From assembly GCA_004557505.1 (NCBI GenBank), contig SFGZ01000008.1:124001-188000 (forward strand): a stretch of 64,000 nt of DNA, in the 5' to 3' direction. Under the pieces are notes generated by a model. The model did no database searches, had not been told where the DNA came from, and saw only the letters and a list, made by a program, of their open reading frames with translations. Source of the stretch: Coriobacteriaceae bacterium. Its GTDB lineage: Bacteria > Actinomycetota > Coriobacteriia > Coriobacteriales > Atopobiaceae. Of this stretch, positions 18,674 through 26,936 are shown in pieces (the first letter of the stretch is position 1; each line of letters begins with the position of its first letter). The position numbers and the translations under genes were made by a program.

Positions 18674-19209
18674 GCCTTGCCGCTCAGCCTGAAGAGGGGC
18701 TCTCCGGCACGGATGGGCTCGCCGATCGTCGCCGCGGGCACAACCTCCCCTGATGCGTTCGTCAGGGAGACCATGACGGTGTCATCGTGCCCGGCGGCGC
18801 GGATCTTCTCGCGGTCAAAGACGACGAGGGGCGTGCCCGCCGCAACGTGGTCGTCCTTTCCCGCAAGCACGTCAAAGCCGTTGCCCTTCATGTCGACGGT
18901 GTCGACGCCCACGTGAATCAGGACCTCCATGCCGTCATCTGACGTGAGCCCAAAGGCGTGCCCGGTGTCAACGGCTGCCGTGACGGTACCCATGACCGGC
19001 GCATATATGACGTTTCCGGAGGGTTCGACGGCCATGCCCGGCCCGAGCATCCCCTGCGCGAAGACCGGGTCGGACACCTCGGAGAGCGGCTTTGCCACGC
19101 CATCGACAGGGGAAAGGACGCAGCCGGGCTCTGCCGCGGCCGTTATGGCACGCGGCGCCTCCGCCACCGCGGCACGCCTTCTGCGCGAGAGCTTGTCAAA
19201 GATTCCCAT
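18670..19209 (-). CDS. PTS glucose-type IIA component (Crr-like)
   Basis: 179 residues from the ATG at 19209. About 30 residues of basic and flexible lead precede the PTS_EIIA_1 domain. ILSPVDG-like CVLSPVDGVAKPL, YAPVMGTVTAA and MEVLIHVGVDTVDMKGNGF are present, the last with the phospho-accepting His. It takes phosphate from HPr and can also regulate transporters. A stand-alone IIA next to YigZ is common in this group. Confidence 0.88.
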   Translation of the reverse strand: MGIFDKLSRRRRAAVAEAPRAITAAAEPGCVLSPVDGVAKPLSEVSDPVFAQGMLGPGMAVEPSGNVIYAPVMGTVTAAVDTGHAFGLTSDDGMEVLIHVGVDTVDMKGNGFDVLAGKDDHVAAGTPLVVFDREKIRAAGHDDTVMVSLTNASGEVVPAATIGEPIRAGEPLFRLSGKA

Positions 19210-19753
19210 GCCAACGACCTCCCCACGGGCGATGCGCCCATCATGCAGACATGTCTTGTGTAGACACACCCAGTCATTATAGTTGCAGCGGCAGTCGCGC
19301 GGACTACCCAGACCTCACCCAGGCCACTTTTGTATGTCTGGCATGCCCGTTGGCTGCCCGTTGGCCACCGGCCGGCGGTTTCATGCTGGGGCCGCCGGCA
19401 TGCCCGCCGGCTTCATGCTGCCTTCACGCCTCCAGCATCCCGTGAAGTTTCCTCGCGGTCAAATGGGCTCCACGCAACGAGAAACGCCAAAACGACGTGC
19501 AGAAGTCTAGATGTGAGCGTTATTTTCTTGCACCTCTGCCTCACACCACGCCTCGAATGGTCTCCAGTTGTCATCTGCCTAACGGCTATCTGGGCAAACG
19601 TGGGGCGGTGGATTGCCGTGCTACCCGGGAGCCTCGCATATCCCCTCTCAGAGCGCATGACACCCCTCTCACTTCCTGACTTCTACACGTAAAGTATCGG
19701 GTTGCAGCTGCGCCCGCCACGCACGCGGGCACCATCGTGTTAGAATCTCCCCT
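19210..19753. other. Intergenic stretch before rnpB, no gene seen
   Basis: 544 bp. The segment around 19350-19440 is rich in imperfect GCCGGC/GGCATGC palindromes. TAGAATCT at 19741-19748 is a reasonable -10 element for rnpB. ORFs here are not conserved in character and are not called. Confidence 0.45.
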
Positions 19754-20115
19754 GCGAAGTGGGCCAGACGATCGCGGGGCCGGCGGCTTGCCGCAGGCCA
19801 TGAGGAAAGTCCGGGCTCCACAGGGCAGGAAGCTGGCTAACGGCCAGGCGGGGTGACCCGACGGAAAGCGCCGCAGAAAAGAAGACTCCCGCTGCCCGCC
19901 TCGGCGGGTGAGAGAAAAGCTGAAACGGTGGTGTAAGAGACCACCAGCGTCGTGGCAACACGGCGGCTTGACAAGCCCCTTCCGGAGCAAACGCAAATAG
20001 GAGCGCCATGGTGTGGCCCGCACCGCGCTCGGGTTGCGCGCTAGAGGGCGTCGGCAACGGCGCTCGTAGATAAATGATCGTCCTCGACAGAACCCGGCTC
20101 ACAGGCCCACTTCGC
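19754..20115 (+). ncRNA. rnpB: RNase P RNA, bacterial class A
   Basis: The ends pair perfectly: GCGAAGTGGGCC at 19754-19765 with GGCCCACTTCGC at 20104-20115, forming helix P1. The conserved core GAGGAAAGTCCGGGCT is near 19801, and ACAG, GAAACGGTGGTG-type and AGGGGGA-like elements follow in order. The 3' core AACCCGGCTC(A)CAGGC is present near 20092-20105. It is the catalytic RNA that matures tRNA 5' ends. Total length of about 360 nt is normal. Confidence 0.95.
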
Positions 20116-20218
20116 ACCTCTGCACCTTTACGCTGGCCGGATATCGAGCGGGAGCGCTGAGCAACCTGCTGAGGGGAGACTCGAGAAGGTGCGACGTCTC
20201 TCACCATCACTTCATATA

Positions 20219-20270
20219 GAACACTTGTACTTATGCTCCGCTTGATGTAGACTTAATAGAACACACGTTC
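20219..20270 (+). promoter_or_regulatory. LexA-type SOS boxes flanking a promoter
   Basis: GAACACACGTTC at 20259-20270 is a perfect GAAC-N4-GTTC box of the Gram-positive LexA type. GAACACTTGTAC at 20219-20230 is a near match. Between them, TTGTAC (20225-20230) and TAGACT about 17 bp later make a plausible promoter that LexA would occlude. The target is the radical-SAM repair gene starting at 20296. Confidence 0.72.
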
Positions 20271-20295
20271 TTGTTTCAGAATTGGGAGGTGGCCC

Positions 20296-21681
20296 ATGGA
20301 CAAGCTCACCAAGCTGGGGATCCTCGCCGAGGCCGCGCGCTTTGACGCGGCATGCACCTCGTCTGGCGTCACGCGCGGGCCGCGGGCCGGCATGGTGGGC
20401 GACGCCTGCGCGAGCGGACTCTGCCACTCCTTCTCTGCAGACGGACGCTGCATCACGTTGCTCAAGGTCCTCATGTCAAACGCCTGCAGCTTCGACTGCG
20501 CCTACTGCGTGAACCGCCGTGGCGCAAGTCGAACCAAGGCTACGTTCGAGCCCCGCGAGCTTGCGGAACTCACGGTGGACTTCTACAAGCGTAACTACGT
20601 AGAAGGGCTCTTCCTCTCGTCGGCCGTCCTTGGCAATCCGGACAACACCACAGAGCGCATGATCGCCTGCCTGGAGGCGCTTCGCGGCGAGATGCGCTTC
20701 AATGGCTACGTGCATGCCAAGGTGATTCCCGGCACCTCCCCGGAGCTCGTGGACCGCTTGGGCCGCCTTGCGGACCGCCTCTCCGTAAACCTGGAGCTTC
20801 CCAGCAGGGCGTCGCTTGCCACGCTCTGCCCGGACAAGGATGCCCGCTCGGTCATGGCGCCCATGGTGCAGATCGCCACCACGCGGCACGCGGAGGAGCA
20901 GGCGCTGCTCGCCTCCTCCGCCGCAAACAAGGCGCTGGCAAGAAGGCGCAGAGGGACGTCCGGCCATGCCTGCGAGGGCATGCAGGTCACTTCGGTTGGC
21001 GCGCGCTACACCCTTGGTAGGCCAACGAGTGCCGTGCCCAATGCGCTTCGAAAGTTTGTGCCGGCGGGACAATCCACACAGATCATCGTCGGGGCCACTC
21101 CCGAAGATGACAACCACATACTGCAGCTCTCAAAGTCGCTGTACGACCACTACGGCCTCAAGCGCATCTTCTTCTCTGCATACATGCCCATGGTCGAGGA
21201 CAGCCGCCTGCCAGGCCGAGAGACACCGGTGCCTCTGCGAAGGGAGCACCGCCTCTACCAGGCGGACTGGCTCATGCGCTATTACGCCTTCACTCCGGAC
21301 GAGCTCGCAACGCCAGGCCGCCCCTGGCTCGACCTCGACGTTGACCCAAAGCTTGCCTGGGCCCTCGCCCACATGGAGGCCTTCCCCATCGAGATCATGG
21401 ACACCTCGCTTCAGACGCTGCTGCGTGTTCCCGGCATCGGCCCGGTTGGGGCAAGGCGCATCCTAGCGGCACGGCGCTCGAGAAGGCTCAGCCTTGATGA
21501 TCTGCGTGGGCTAGGCATAGCACTCAAGCGAGCACGCTTCTTCGTGACGTGCGGTGGCAATCGGGACCAGGCCGCGCCACTCGACCCAGACCTCATTCGG
21601 CAGAAGGCGGTGAGCGATGCCGCAAAGAGCCAATACAACGCAGCCAGACGCCAGGCGGAGGGACAGCTTAGCCTGTTCTAG
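20296..21681 (+). CDS. Putative DNA modification/repair radical SAM protein (TIGR03916 type)
   Basis: 461 residues. The radical SAM cluster motif CSFDCAYC (about residues 62-69) binds the 4Fe-4S centre. The N-terminus has further Cys in MVGDACASGLCHSF. A helix-hairpin-helix DNA-binding motif, VPGIGPVGARRILAARR, lies near the C-terminus. Family members are always paired with TIGR03915-type genes, as here, and are thought to act in DNA repair. The SOS boxes upstream support damage induction. GGGAGG precedes the ATG. Confidence 0.9.
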   Translation: MDKLTKLGILAEAARFDAACTSSGVTRGPRAGMVGDACASGLCHSFSADGRCITLLKVLMSNACSFDCAYCVNRRGASRTKATFEPRELAELTVDFYKRNYVEGLFLSSAVLGNPDNTTERMIACLEALRGEMRFNGYVHAKVIPGTSPELVDRLGRLADRLSVNLELPSRASLATLCPDKDARSVMAPMVQIATTRHAEEQALLASSAANKALARRRRGTSGHACEGMQVTSVGARYTLGRPTSAVPNALRKFVPAGQSTQIIVGATPEDDNHILQLSKSLYDHYGLKRIFFSAYMPMVEDSRLPGRETPVPLRREHRLYQADWLMRYYAFTPDELATPGRPWLDLDVDPKLAWALAHMEAFPIEIMDTSLQTLLRVPGIGPVGARRILAARRSRRLSLDDLRGLGIALKRARFFVTCGGNRDQAAPLDPDLIRQKAVSDAAKSQYNAARRQAEGQLSLF

Positions 21682-22585
21682 CCCGTGCGAGTCCACTGCG
21701 GCAGGCACCGCTCTCGAACGCGCAACGGTCACGGAGCGCGCGGCGGCCGAAGTCTCCGCTGCACGGGTACGCGGCGTGGCAGTCGCCGTGCGCTGCGAGC
21801 GAGCCGCGGAGTCGGTGCTTGCAGCCGTTGGCGTGACGTACCTCGCTCACGCAAACCCCCGTCGCGTGCGGCTGGTCGCCGCGAACGAGGCACAGCCACG
21901 TCTCGGCGAGAATGTCGTAATCCTTGGGGACGAGCAGGACGGCTCCGTGGTCGCCCTTGCGCGGAGGGTGCTCACGGGCTTCGGGAAGCGCTGTGGCAGA
22001 ACCTGCGCTCGGCGCGTGCTTCTCGCCTGCGCCTCGGACGAGGCCGGGATGCCTGAGGTGGTCCACCGCTACCTCAGGCTCGGCTTCTCTGTGGGAAAGC
22101 GCCTCTACGAGGACGTCGCCGCACCAGAGGCTCTTGCGCTTGGAGGGCTGGTTCGCCGCGTCTCCACGGAGTGCGAGCACACGCGGCAGTTTGTCCGCTT
22201 TGCCCGCATTCCCGACGGCACCTTTATCTCGGTCTTCGAGCCCAACGAGAACACGCTGCCGCTCGTGGGGACTCACTTTGCGCGTCGCATGAGGGAGGAC
22301 CGCTTTGTGATTGTTGATCCTCACCACCTGGTAGCCCTCTTCCACGAGCCGAAAGACATCACCTGTACTGTCGTGGGCCTTGACGCAGTCACCGCCGCCA
22401 CGCTTGCCTCCCGAGTGGACGAGGCAGACGAGCGCGAGCGACTTGTCGAGGCCCTGTGGCGACGCTTTTACCATGCCATGGAGCTTCCCGGTCGCGATGC
22501 CGCCAGCCGCGGATACGACCTGCGCGCCTCGTGGATGCCCAAGCGCTTCTGGCACGGGCTGCCGGAGCTCAACGTAAGGCCTTGA
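21617..22585 (+). CDS. TIGR03915/DUF4130-type putative DNA repair protein
   Basis: Up to 322 residues. The open frame begins at ATG 21617, overlapping the preceding gene by 65 bp, and the true start may be further in. The conserved C-terminal part is clear: QFVRFARIPDGTFISVFEPN, THFARRMREDRFVIVDPHH and SWMPKRFWHGLPEL. It is the obligate partner of the radical SAM gene and is co-transcribed under SOS control. The N-terminal 60 residues are atypical for the family. Confidence 0.82.
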   Translation: MPQRANTTQPDARRRDSLACSSPCESTAAGTALERATVTERAAAEVSAARVRGVAVAVRCERAAESVLAAVGVTYLAHANPRRVRLVAANEAQPRLGENVVILGDEQDGSVVALARRVLTGFGKRCGRTCARRVLLACASDEAGMPEVVHRYLRLGFSVGKRLYEDVAAPEALALGGLVRRVSTECEHTRQFVRFARIPDGTFISVFEPNENTLPLVGTHFARRMREDRFVIVDPHHLVALFHEPKDITCTVVGLDAVTAATLASRVDEADERERLVEALWRRFYHAMELPGRDAASRGYDLRASWMPKRFWHGLPELNVRP

Positions 22586-22650
22586 GTGCTGGCGCTGTCC
22601 CATGCCCAATATCTCGCTATCCGCAGTCTCGAAGACGAACGCACCGGCCT

Positions 22651-22760
22651 GTTTGCTTGCAGCCAAATTGGCGCGCCGCTCCAAAACCTGGCTCTGGTTG
22701 GCCCACAGCCAGCAACGAAAGGATCGTAGCCACAGACGAGCTGTCACGAGTTACTTTTTG
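22651..22760 (+). ncRNA. Candidate tracrRNA (or degenerate terminal CRISPR repeat)
   Basis: 22651-22687 is an imperfect copy of the CRISPR repeat: GTTTGCTTGC at its start, ATTGGC in the middle, GCTCCAAAAC at the end, with a changed and 1-nt-longer centre. This could pair with the crRNA repeat as an anti-repeat, 10 bp at the lower stem and a bulge above it. Downstream the RNA would form a hairpin CTGGCT(22688)/AGCCAG(22712), a short ACGA/TCGT hairpin, an ACAG/CTGT hairpin, then T5 at 22755-22759. That order fits a tracrRNA. The phage segment to its right begins only near 22790. Confidence 0.5.
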
Positions 22761-22788
22761 TATATCTGCCTGCGGAGATGTAAGTCTG

Positions 22789-23254
22789 TTAGCGGGCAAG
22801 CATGCGGTCGAGGACGTAGCCCTGCCATTCCAGCGGCTCGCCGAAGTACGCGGACGCGAGCTCCGCGCCCATGGATGGGTTCGTCGGTGGCGGCGTAGGC
22901 GCAGGGAAAGCGCTCGAACGTCGGTGCGTCTGCCTCGCCTGCGACGCCTTCCTCTTGCGATCGGCGATCACGAGCGACAGCACCTGGGCGCGCCCGGTCT
23001 TCGCCTGCGCCCCCTCGTTCGGCGATGTGTCCAGTCCGAGCTGGCGGCTCAGGGCGCGAATCTCCGCGCTGGCCTGCTTCATGGTGGAGAGCTTCGGGAG
23101 CGCCCTGATGTCCCCCATGTCGTTCTGGTAGGCGACCTGCACTCCGCCGCTCGCGCCGATGTCGTCCATGCACTGCTCGATGACCTGGTACCAGGAGACG
23201 AGGAGCGCTATGGTCGGGGCGTCGGAGGGTGAGAGGTCGCGCCCTGCGGGCCAT
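22789..23254 (-). pseudogene. Phage terminase small subunit (P27 type) with start of large subunit, disrupted
   Basis: The ATG at 23254 (MARR) is separated from the P27-type core LSPSDAPTIALLVSWYQVIE by a frame-breaking internal deletion; the second copy at 32407 shows what is missing. The core continues to QASAEIRALSRQLGL. Further on, GAELASAYFGEPLEWQGYVL resembles the N-terminus of a terminase large subunit and stops after MLAR. This is captured phage packaging DNA beside the array, not a working gene. Confidence 0.72.
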
Positions 23255-23323
23255 GCGCGGCACCCCCCTCGCGGCATGAGAAAGGCCAACCGTCTCCGAT
23301 GGGCCAGCGATGAACATGCAGAA

Positions 23324-23346
23324 GAAAAACCGCCCCGAAGGACGGT
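23324..23346 (-). terminator. Phage rho-independent terminator before terS remnant
   Basis: On the minus strand a CCGTCC-TTCG-GGGCGG type hairpin is followed by T5. The same hairpin occurs at about 32312-32332 in the other terS-bearing segment. A second hairpin, GGCCCATCGG...GGCC, follows in both. Confidence 0.7.
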
Positions 23347-23382
23347 CTTCAATGGCAATTACACAGTTATTGGCTATGCGCG

Positions 23383-23637
23383 TTACTCGATATGGCCCTC
23401 TGAGATAATCCCTCCAACATCTTCTGCGTCATCGCTCAAATCGAAAAAGACAGACTCGTAATTCAACGCTTCCGAATCTGATTTTCGAACGACAACCGGG
23501 CTTAGGGGGCCACCTGTTCGAACCTCCCCATCGTCATAATCGAATACAAAATAGTCTTTGTATTCTTCGTAATGATTGATTTCGTGCGGGTATTTCGACT
23601 TTGCGATATCCAACGCCTGCTTGAAGGTTGCTGTCAT
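23383..23637 (-). CDS. Small acidic protein, candidate toxin-immunity protein
   Basis: 84 residues from ATG 23637, preceded by AAGGTG. It is acidic, with FDYDDGEV and FFDLSDDAEDVGG, in the style of phage/polymorphic-toxin immunity proteins; no family is recognised. It lies upstream of the terminator and terS remnant, the position taken by immunity-like genes in other array segments. The frame continues upstream to 23804 with an open extension that may be the tail of the cognate toxin, interrupted by the repeat at 23805. Confidence 0.55.
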   Translation of the reverse strand: MTATFKQALDIAKSKYPHEINHYEEYKDYFVFDYDDGEVRTGGPLSPVVVRKSDSEALNYESVFFDLSDDAEDVGGIISEGHIE

Positions 23638-23865
23638 TGATTGCACCTTCTGTCTAGTGAAAGCATGCCTCGCATAACCCGTGAAAGACTGATTGCCGAT
23701 ACGTGTTACGGTCGCGTTGTCTATGCTTCTCAGATTCACGCTTCCGTATCGCTTATTCGTCTGCGGATCTATGTACGATATTTTACTATTGTTGTTTTCA
23801 GCAAGTTTGCTTACCAGTCAGATTGGCACTGCTCCAAAACCGTCTGAATAGCTAGGTCGCAATGG

Positions 23866-24093
23866 CTATTTCTCGGTGCATCCAGCCAACAGATCCGCGA
23901 ACGGGCTCGACTCTTTCGGCTCATAAATCAACGATCCGCCGTCAGAAGTCACATAGCAGCCGCGTGGAAGCAGCTTTCCATTTGGCAACACATAGAGCTC
24001 GCCTTCCATCATCATGCCGCCAGGAAGATACGGCATCCCGTGCTCATCGCGCCTGAATGGGTAATCCTCGCAAACCTTGCGATTCGACTTCAT
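23866..24093 (-). CDS. Small protein, candidate immunity protein
   Basis: 75 residues, complete with start and stop inside the first oversized interval. No family is recognised. Motifs such as DEHGMPYLPGGMM and GELYVLPNGKLLPRG suggest a compact beta-rich fold. It begins 15 bp after the stop of the truncated gene tail at 24108, giving the toxin-tail plus small-gene arrangement seen repeatedly in this array. Immunity function is an inference from that arrangement. Confidence 0.5.
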   Translation of the reverse strand: MKSNRKVCEDYPFRRDEHGMPYLPGGMMMEGELYVLPNGKLLPRGCYVTSDGGSLIYEPKESSPFADLLAGCTEK

Positions 24094-24107
24094 CGCGGAT
24101 CCCCTTC

Positions 24108-24281
24108 TAGTAACTGCCTGTCTTTTGGGTTGTCAGCTTGCCGCTTCTCTTCTGCTGCTTCTCATACGTTATCTTAATTCCAATCTTCGAGAACTCTGCT
24201 GTGTAGGCATCGTTTACAGCCTTCCACATCGCCATCTCGCTCTGGAACTTTTGCCCGTGACTGCAACGTCAGCCCCCTTCG
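24108..24281 (-). pseudogene. Toxin-gene 3' tail truncated by a CRISPR repeat
   Basis: The minus-strand frame runs from the repeat at 24282 to a TAG at 24108. It encodes about 50 residues ending MAMWKAVNDAYTAEFSKIG and then a basic tail. The 5' part of the gene is absent because the repeat interrupts it. Followed at once by the small gene at 24093. I read it as the C-terminal end of a phage polymorphic toxin; the domain is not recognised. Confidence 0.5.
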
Positions 24282-24445
24282 GTTTGATTACCAGTCAGAT
24301 TGGCACTGCTCCAAAACAGTGCTTTGCAGAGTTCTGCACGGTGCTGGAGGCTGCATCCAGATAATATTTATTGCGGCACACAACAATTCTCTTGCATTAA
24401 TTATTGCGACTCGCTATAATTACATCAGCAAGAGAGGAGGTAAGG

Positions 24446-24631
24446 ATGCCGCTGACAGCAAGGGAAGCCGCAAAGCTAATCAAGAAGAACGGCGGCAGGC
24501 TGGTAAGGCACGGCGGGAGACACGACACATACGAGACCGCAGACGGGACGGAGATACAGGTGCCACGCCACGCGAAAGACCTAAGCCCAGGGGTGGAGCG
24601 GGACATAAGGGAGAGGCTGGGGCTGAAATAA
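24446..24631 (+). CDS. hicA: HicA-family mRNA interferase toxin
   Basis: 61 residues from ATG 24446, with AGGAGG upstream. It has the double-stranded-RNA-binding-like fold of HicA: LTAREAAKLIKKNGGRLVRH followed by GGRHDTYET, with the catalytic His in GGRHDTY, and PRHAKDLSPGVERDI. It would cleave mRNA when free of antitoxin. The gene lies wholly inside an 887-bp interval between two CRISPR repeats, 38 bp upstream of hicB, so the module could be functional. Confidence 0.88.
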   Translation: MPLTAREAAKLIKKNGGRLVRHGGRHDTYETADGTEIQVPRHAKDLSPGVERDIRERLGLK

Positions 24632-24669
24632 GCCCCAGCACCACCCCTTCCAGAAGATAGGAGAGAACG

Positions 24670-25122
24670 ATGAAGTACGTATACGAGGCAATCATAGAAC
24701 CCAGCGGCGAGCAGCTTGAGGCTCGCTTCCCCGACCTCGGCATCGTCACGCAGGGCGAGGACATGCAGGACGTGGCTTTCATGGCGCAAGACCTCTTAGA
24801 GAACCACATCGTGATGGCTCTGCAGAAGGGGCGCGAGCTTCCCGCTCCGACCTTCGGCAACGAGTGCGGCGAGAACGGATACCGCATGGGTATCGTGGTG
24901 GACTGCGATGCGGACACCCCGCAGGACGAGACCATGAGCGTGAACGAGGCGGCTGACATTCTGGACGTGACACCGACCCGTATCAGGGCGATGATAAACA
25001 GCGGCATCCTCAAGAGCCAGAAGGTCGGCATGGTTCATATGGTCGATGCGCAAAGCGTCATGGACAGGTTCAACGAACCCGCGCACGCAGGCCGTCCGAA
25101 GCGCAAGATGGCTACGGCATAG
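24670..25122 (+). CDS. hicB: HicB-family antitoxin
   Basis: 150 residues. The N-terminal HicB fold has EARFPDLGIVTQGEDMQDVA. The C-terminal part carries a DNA-binding segment of excisionase/helix-turn-helix type (MSVNEAADILDVTPTRIRAM). It neutralises HicA and represses the operon. It is complete and ends 82 bp before the next CRISPR repeat. The pair makes the interval self-stabilising: loss of the interval would free the toxin. Confidence 0.88.
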   Translation: MKYVYEAIIEPSGEQLEARFPDLGIVTQGEDMQDVAFMAQDLLENHIVMALQKGRELPAPTFGNECGENGYRMGIVVDCDADTPQDETMSVNEAADILDVTPTRIRAMINSGILKSQKVGMVHMVDAQSVMDRFNEPAHAGRPKRKMATA

Positions 25123-25204
25123 CGTAGGCAGAACAAAGACATTCTGCCCTTACTGCGGCGGCATCGTTCCGGCTGGGGAGCGGTGCCGCCGCATTCCCCG
25201 TCCG
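25120..25204 (+). pseudogene. Start of a zinc-binding (HNH-like) phage ORF cut by a repeat
   Basis: After hicB, a frame encodes TKTFCPYCGGIVPAGERC and is interrupted by the repeat at 25205. The C-x2-C...C pattern resembles the N-terminus of small phage HNH endonucleases. Only about 25 residues are present, so the call is tentative. Confidence 0.35.
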
Positions 25205-25393
25205 GTTTGCTTACCAGTCAGATTGGCACTGCTCCAAAACAAGTTGTCCAAGCTGATGTTTATACGGCCACAAAAAGGTGCTCCGACTCCCACTGCGCAA
25301 TTTAGAGCATCAGGAGAGTCGGAGCCACGGAAACGTTGCGCTAAATCACATGAATCATGGCAACATCCGCAAATAATAGGGCATCGGCTACCA

Positions 25394-25756
25394 CTAGCGC
25401 GATTCCCCCCCCACTTTTTGCTCGTCTTTACACTTCCCAGTTCTGACAAACCCAACGTAGAAGACAATCAATGCTGCCTCAATTACGAGAAGGGCAAACT
25501 GAATTCTCGCATCTGCCGACATCCTCAGGATTCCGGAGACGAAGAAAAAGGAAACCCATGTCATGCCGAGTCGTCCGAACAACGGGCTTCCTAAAAATGC
25601 GGCAATCGTCCCCACGATGGCAAGGGCAAGTCTGACGGGGAGGATGACATCCCGCATCGACCCAACAGCAACCATTGTCACAAAGCAGACGGCAAAAACA
25701 ATGGAGGCAATCTTGTTGATTCTGGTGCTTCTCTCGTCCGTCTTTCGCAGTGACAT
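25394..25756 (-). CDS. Small membrane protein, candidate membrane immunity protein
   Basis: 120 residues from the ATG at 25756. Four hydrophobic segments are visible (IASIVFAVCFVTMVAVG, VRLALAIVGTIAAFLGS, MTWVSFFFVSGILRM, FALLVIEAALIVFYVGFV) with a charged tail. It follows a truncated toxin-like tail (stop at 25785). The layout fits an immunity gene of a membrane-targeting or translocated toxin, but no family is recognised. Confidence 0.5.
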   Translation of the reverse strand: MSLRKTDERSTRINKIASIVFAVCFVTMVAVGSMRDVILPVRLALAIVGTIAAFLGSPLFGRLGMTWVSFFFVSGILRMSADARIQFALLVIEAALIVFYVGFVRTGKCKDEQKVGGESR

Positions 25757-25784
25757 TCGTTCATCCAATCGCGCAAATCGCCAG

Positions 25785-25914
25785 CTAATAGAAGCTAACG
25801 CTGTTTACGGTCCTGAGAGTGTCGTAGTAAATGTGAGCCCCGGTCGTGCGATGGATAGTATACCGTTCAGTCAAAGTAACTTCGAGTTTTAGGCCGTGGT
25901 TGGGGTCGCCATCG
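25785..25914 (-). pseudogene. Toxin-gene 3' tail truncated by a CRISPR repeat
   Basis: The open frame enters from the repeat at 25915 and encodes about 42 residues, including HGLKLEVTLTERYTIHR and TVNSVSFY, then TAG at 25785. It precedes the membrane-protein gene by 28 bp. Only the last strands of a small toxin-like domain remain. Confidence 0.45.
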
Positions 25915-26016
25915 GTTTGCTTACCAGTCAGATTGGCACTGCTCCAAAACGCGCTCCTTGACGCGCTCGCGGATCTCGGCGTTTGCTTACCAGTCAGATT
26001 GGCACTGCTCCAAAAC
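25915..26016 (-). CRISPR. Two repeats with one 30-bp spacer
   Basis: Repeats at 25915-25950 and 25981-26016 enclose a 30-bp spacer. Oversized segments lie on both sides. Confidence 0.9.
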
Positions 26017-26096
26017 GGGCGGTTCGGTGGGTTGGATTCGCGGCACAAAAAAAGCGCCCCGTGGCCGATGCGACCACGGAGCTGCTTGCGCCTCGC

Positions 26097-26517
26097 CTAC
26101 CTGTCGCCGCCGAACGTGAGGAACAGGCCGCCGAGAAGGCGGCGGCTGCGGGGCTTCCGCTCGACGTGCGGCCCCTCGGGCCTCTCGCGCTTCGCGTTCC
26201 TGGCCTCGGCGAGCTCGCGGGCCACGTTGGCCTGGATCTCCTTGCCAATCGCGTCCCACTTGGCCCTGGCCTCGGGGGACTCGTCGCTCACGTAGCTGTA
26301 GAGCGCGTCCATCACCTCGCGGAACCCCTTGTCGCCAACGTCGAGCAGGCGCATGCCCCGCACCCTGGCCAGCTGGCGCTCAAGCTCGGCCTGGTCCTCC
26401 CAGGGGTCGAGCGGGTAGTCGTGCTCCTCGACGCACGTTGCCGTTCCCGAAGAGCGGCATGCTGCCCTTGCGCGGCTCCCTCTGCCGGTAGCTCGCCCTC
26501 ATGCCCCTGCTCGCCAT
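26097..26517 (-). pseudogene. Phage structural-region protein with a frameshift
   Basis: ATG at 26517 starts a basic N-terminus (MASRGMRASYRQREPRKGS). A frameshift near 26440 separates it from the downstream frame: EEHDYPLDPWEDQAELERQ, VSDESPEARAKWDAIGKEI, ending at 26097. I read it as one phage gene of about 140 residues that has been broken. A rho-independent terminator (CCGTGG/CCACGG stem, T7) follows on the minus strand near 26047-26080. Confidence 0.5.
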
Positions 26518-26578
26518 GGTGCCCTCCTAACGGTTGACCCAGGTTTGCTTACCAGTCAGATTGGCACTGCTCCTAAAC

Positions 26579-26696
26579 CGAGACGCTCCCACTTGCGGGC
26601 CATCGCCTTCCAGTCGGTGCCGCCGACGGCCCCCTCGCCGCCGGCCTGCCCGCCCTCGGGCTCCCGTCCCTCGATGACGCCTTCCTCTTCAGCCAT
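26579..26696 (-). pseudogene. N-terminus of a phage scaffold-like protein cut by a repeat
   Basis: ATG 26696 starts an acidic, Gly/Glu-rich leader (MAEEEGVIEGREPEGGQ) ending TDWKAMARKWERLG at the repeat that begins at 26578. This composition is typical of phage capsid scaffold (DUF4355-like) N-termini. About 40 residues remain. It lies downstream of the tRNA and MuF genes, matching late-gene order. Confidence 0.5.
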
Positions 26697-26796
26697 GTCG
26701 GCTCCTCTCGTCCCCGCCGTGCGGCGGGGTCCCGTGGCCATGCGGCCGCCTTGTATGACGAGGGGCGCCGTGCGGCGCCCCAGGTTGTCGCAAAAG

Positions 26797-26883
26797 TGGT
26801 CGCGGCCGCAGGACTCGAACCCGCACGGGCTCTCGCCCACGCGCTCCTGGGGCGCGCGCGTCTGCCTGTTCCGCCAGGCCGCG
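26797..26883 (-). tRNA. Phage-type tRNA-Leu (CAG), unusual C33
   Basis: Acceptor CGCGGCC pairs perfectly with GGCCGCG; discriminator A and CCA are encoded. A type II long variable arm (TGGGC...GCCC) is present. Anticodon stem CGCGC/GCGCG encloses CCCAGGA, giving anticodon CAG but with C rather than the universal U at position 33. It lies between MuF and scaffold fragments, and a close relative is at 32794 in another segment. Confidence 0.75.
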
Positions 26884-26936
26884 GTGTGATATATTGGGAC
26901 CAGCCTTATTGCGACGCCGTATGCGACACGATGGGG

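Noticed and set aside
19282..19692. ORFs between crr-like gene and rnpB
   Set aside because: No ribosome binding site, no recognisable domain, and low-complexity palindromic sequence.
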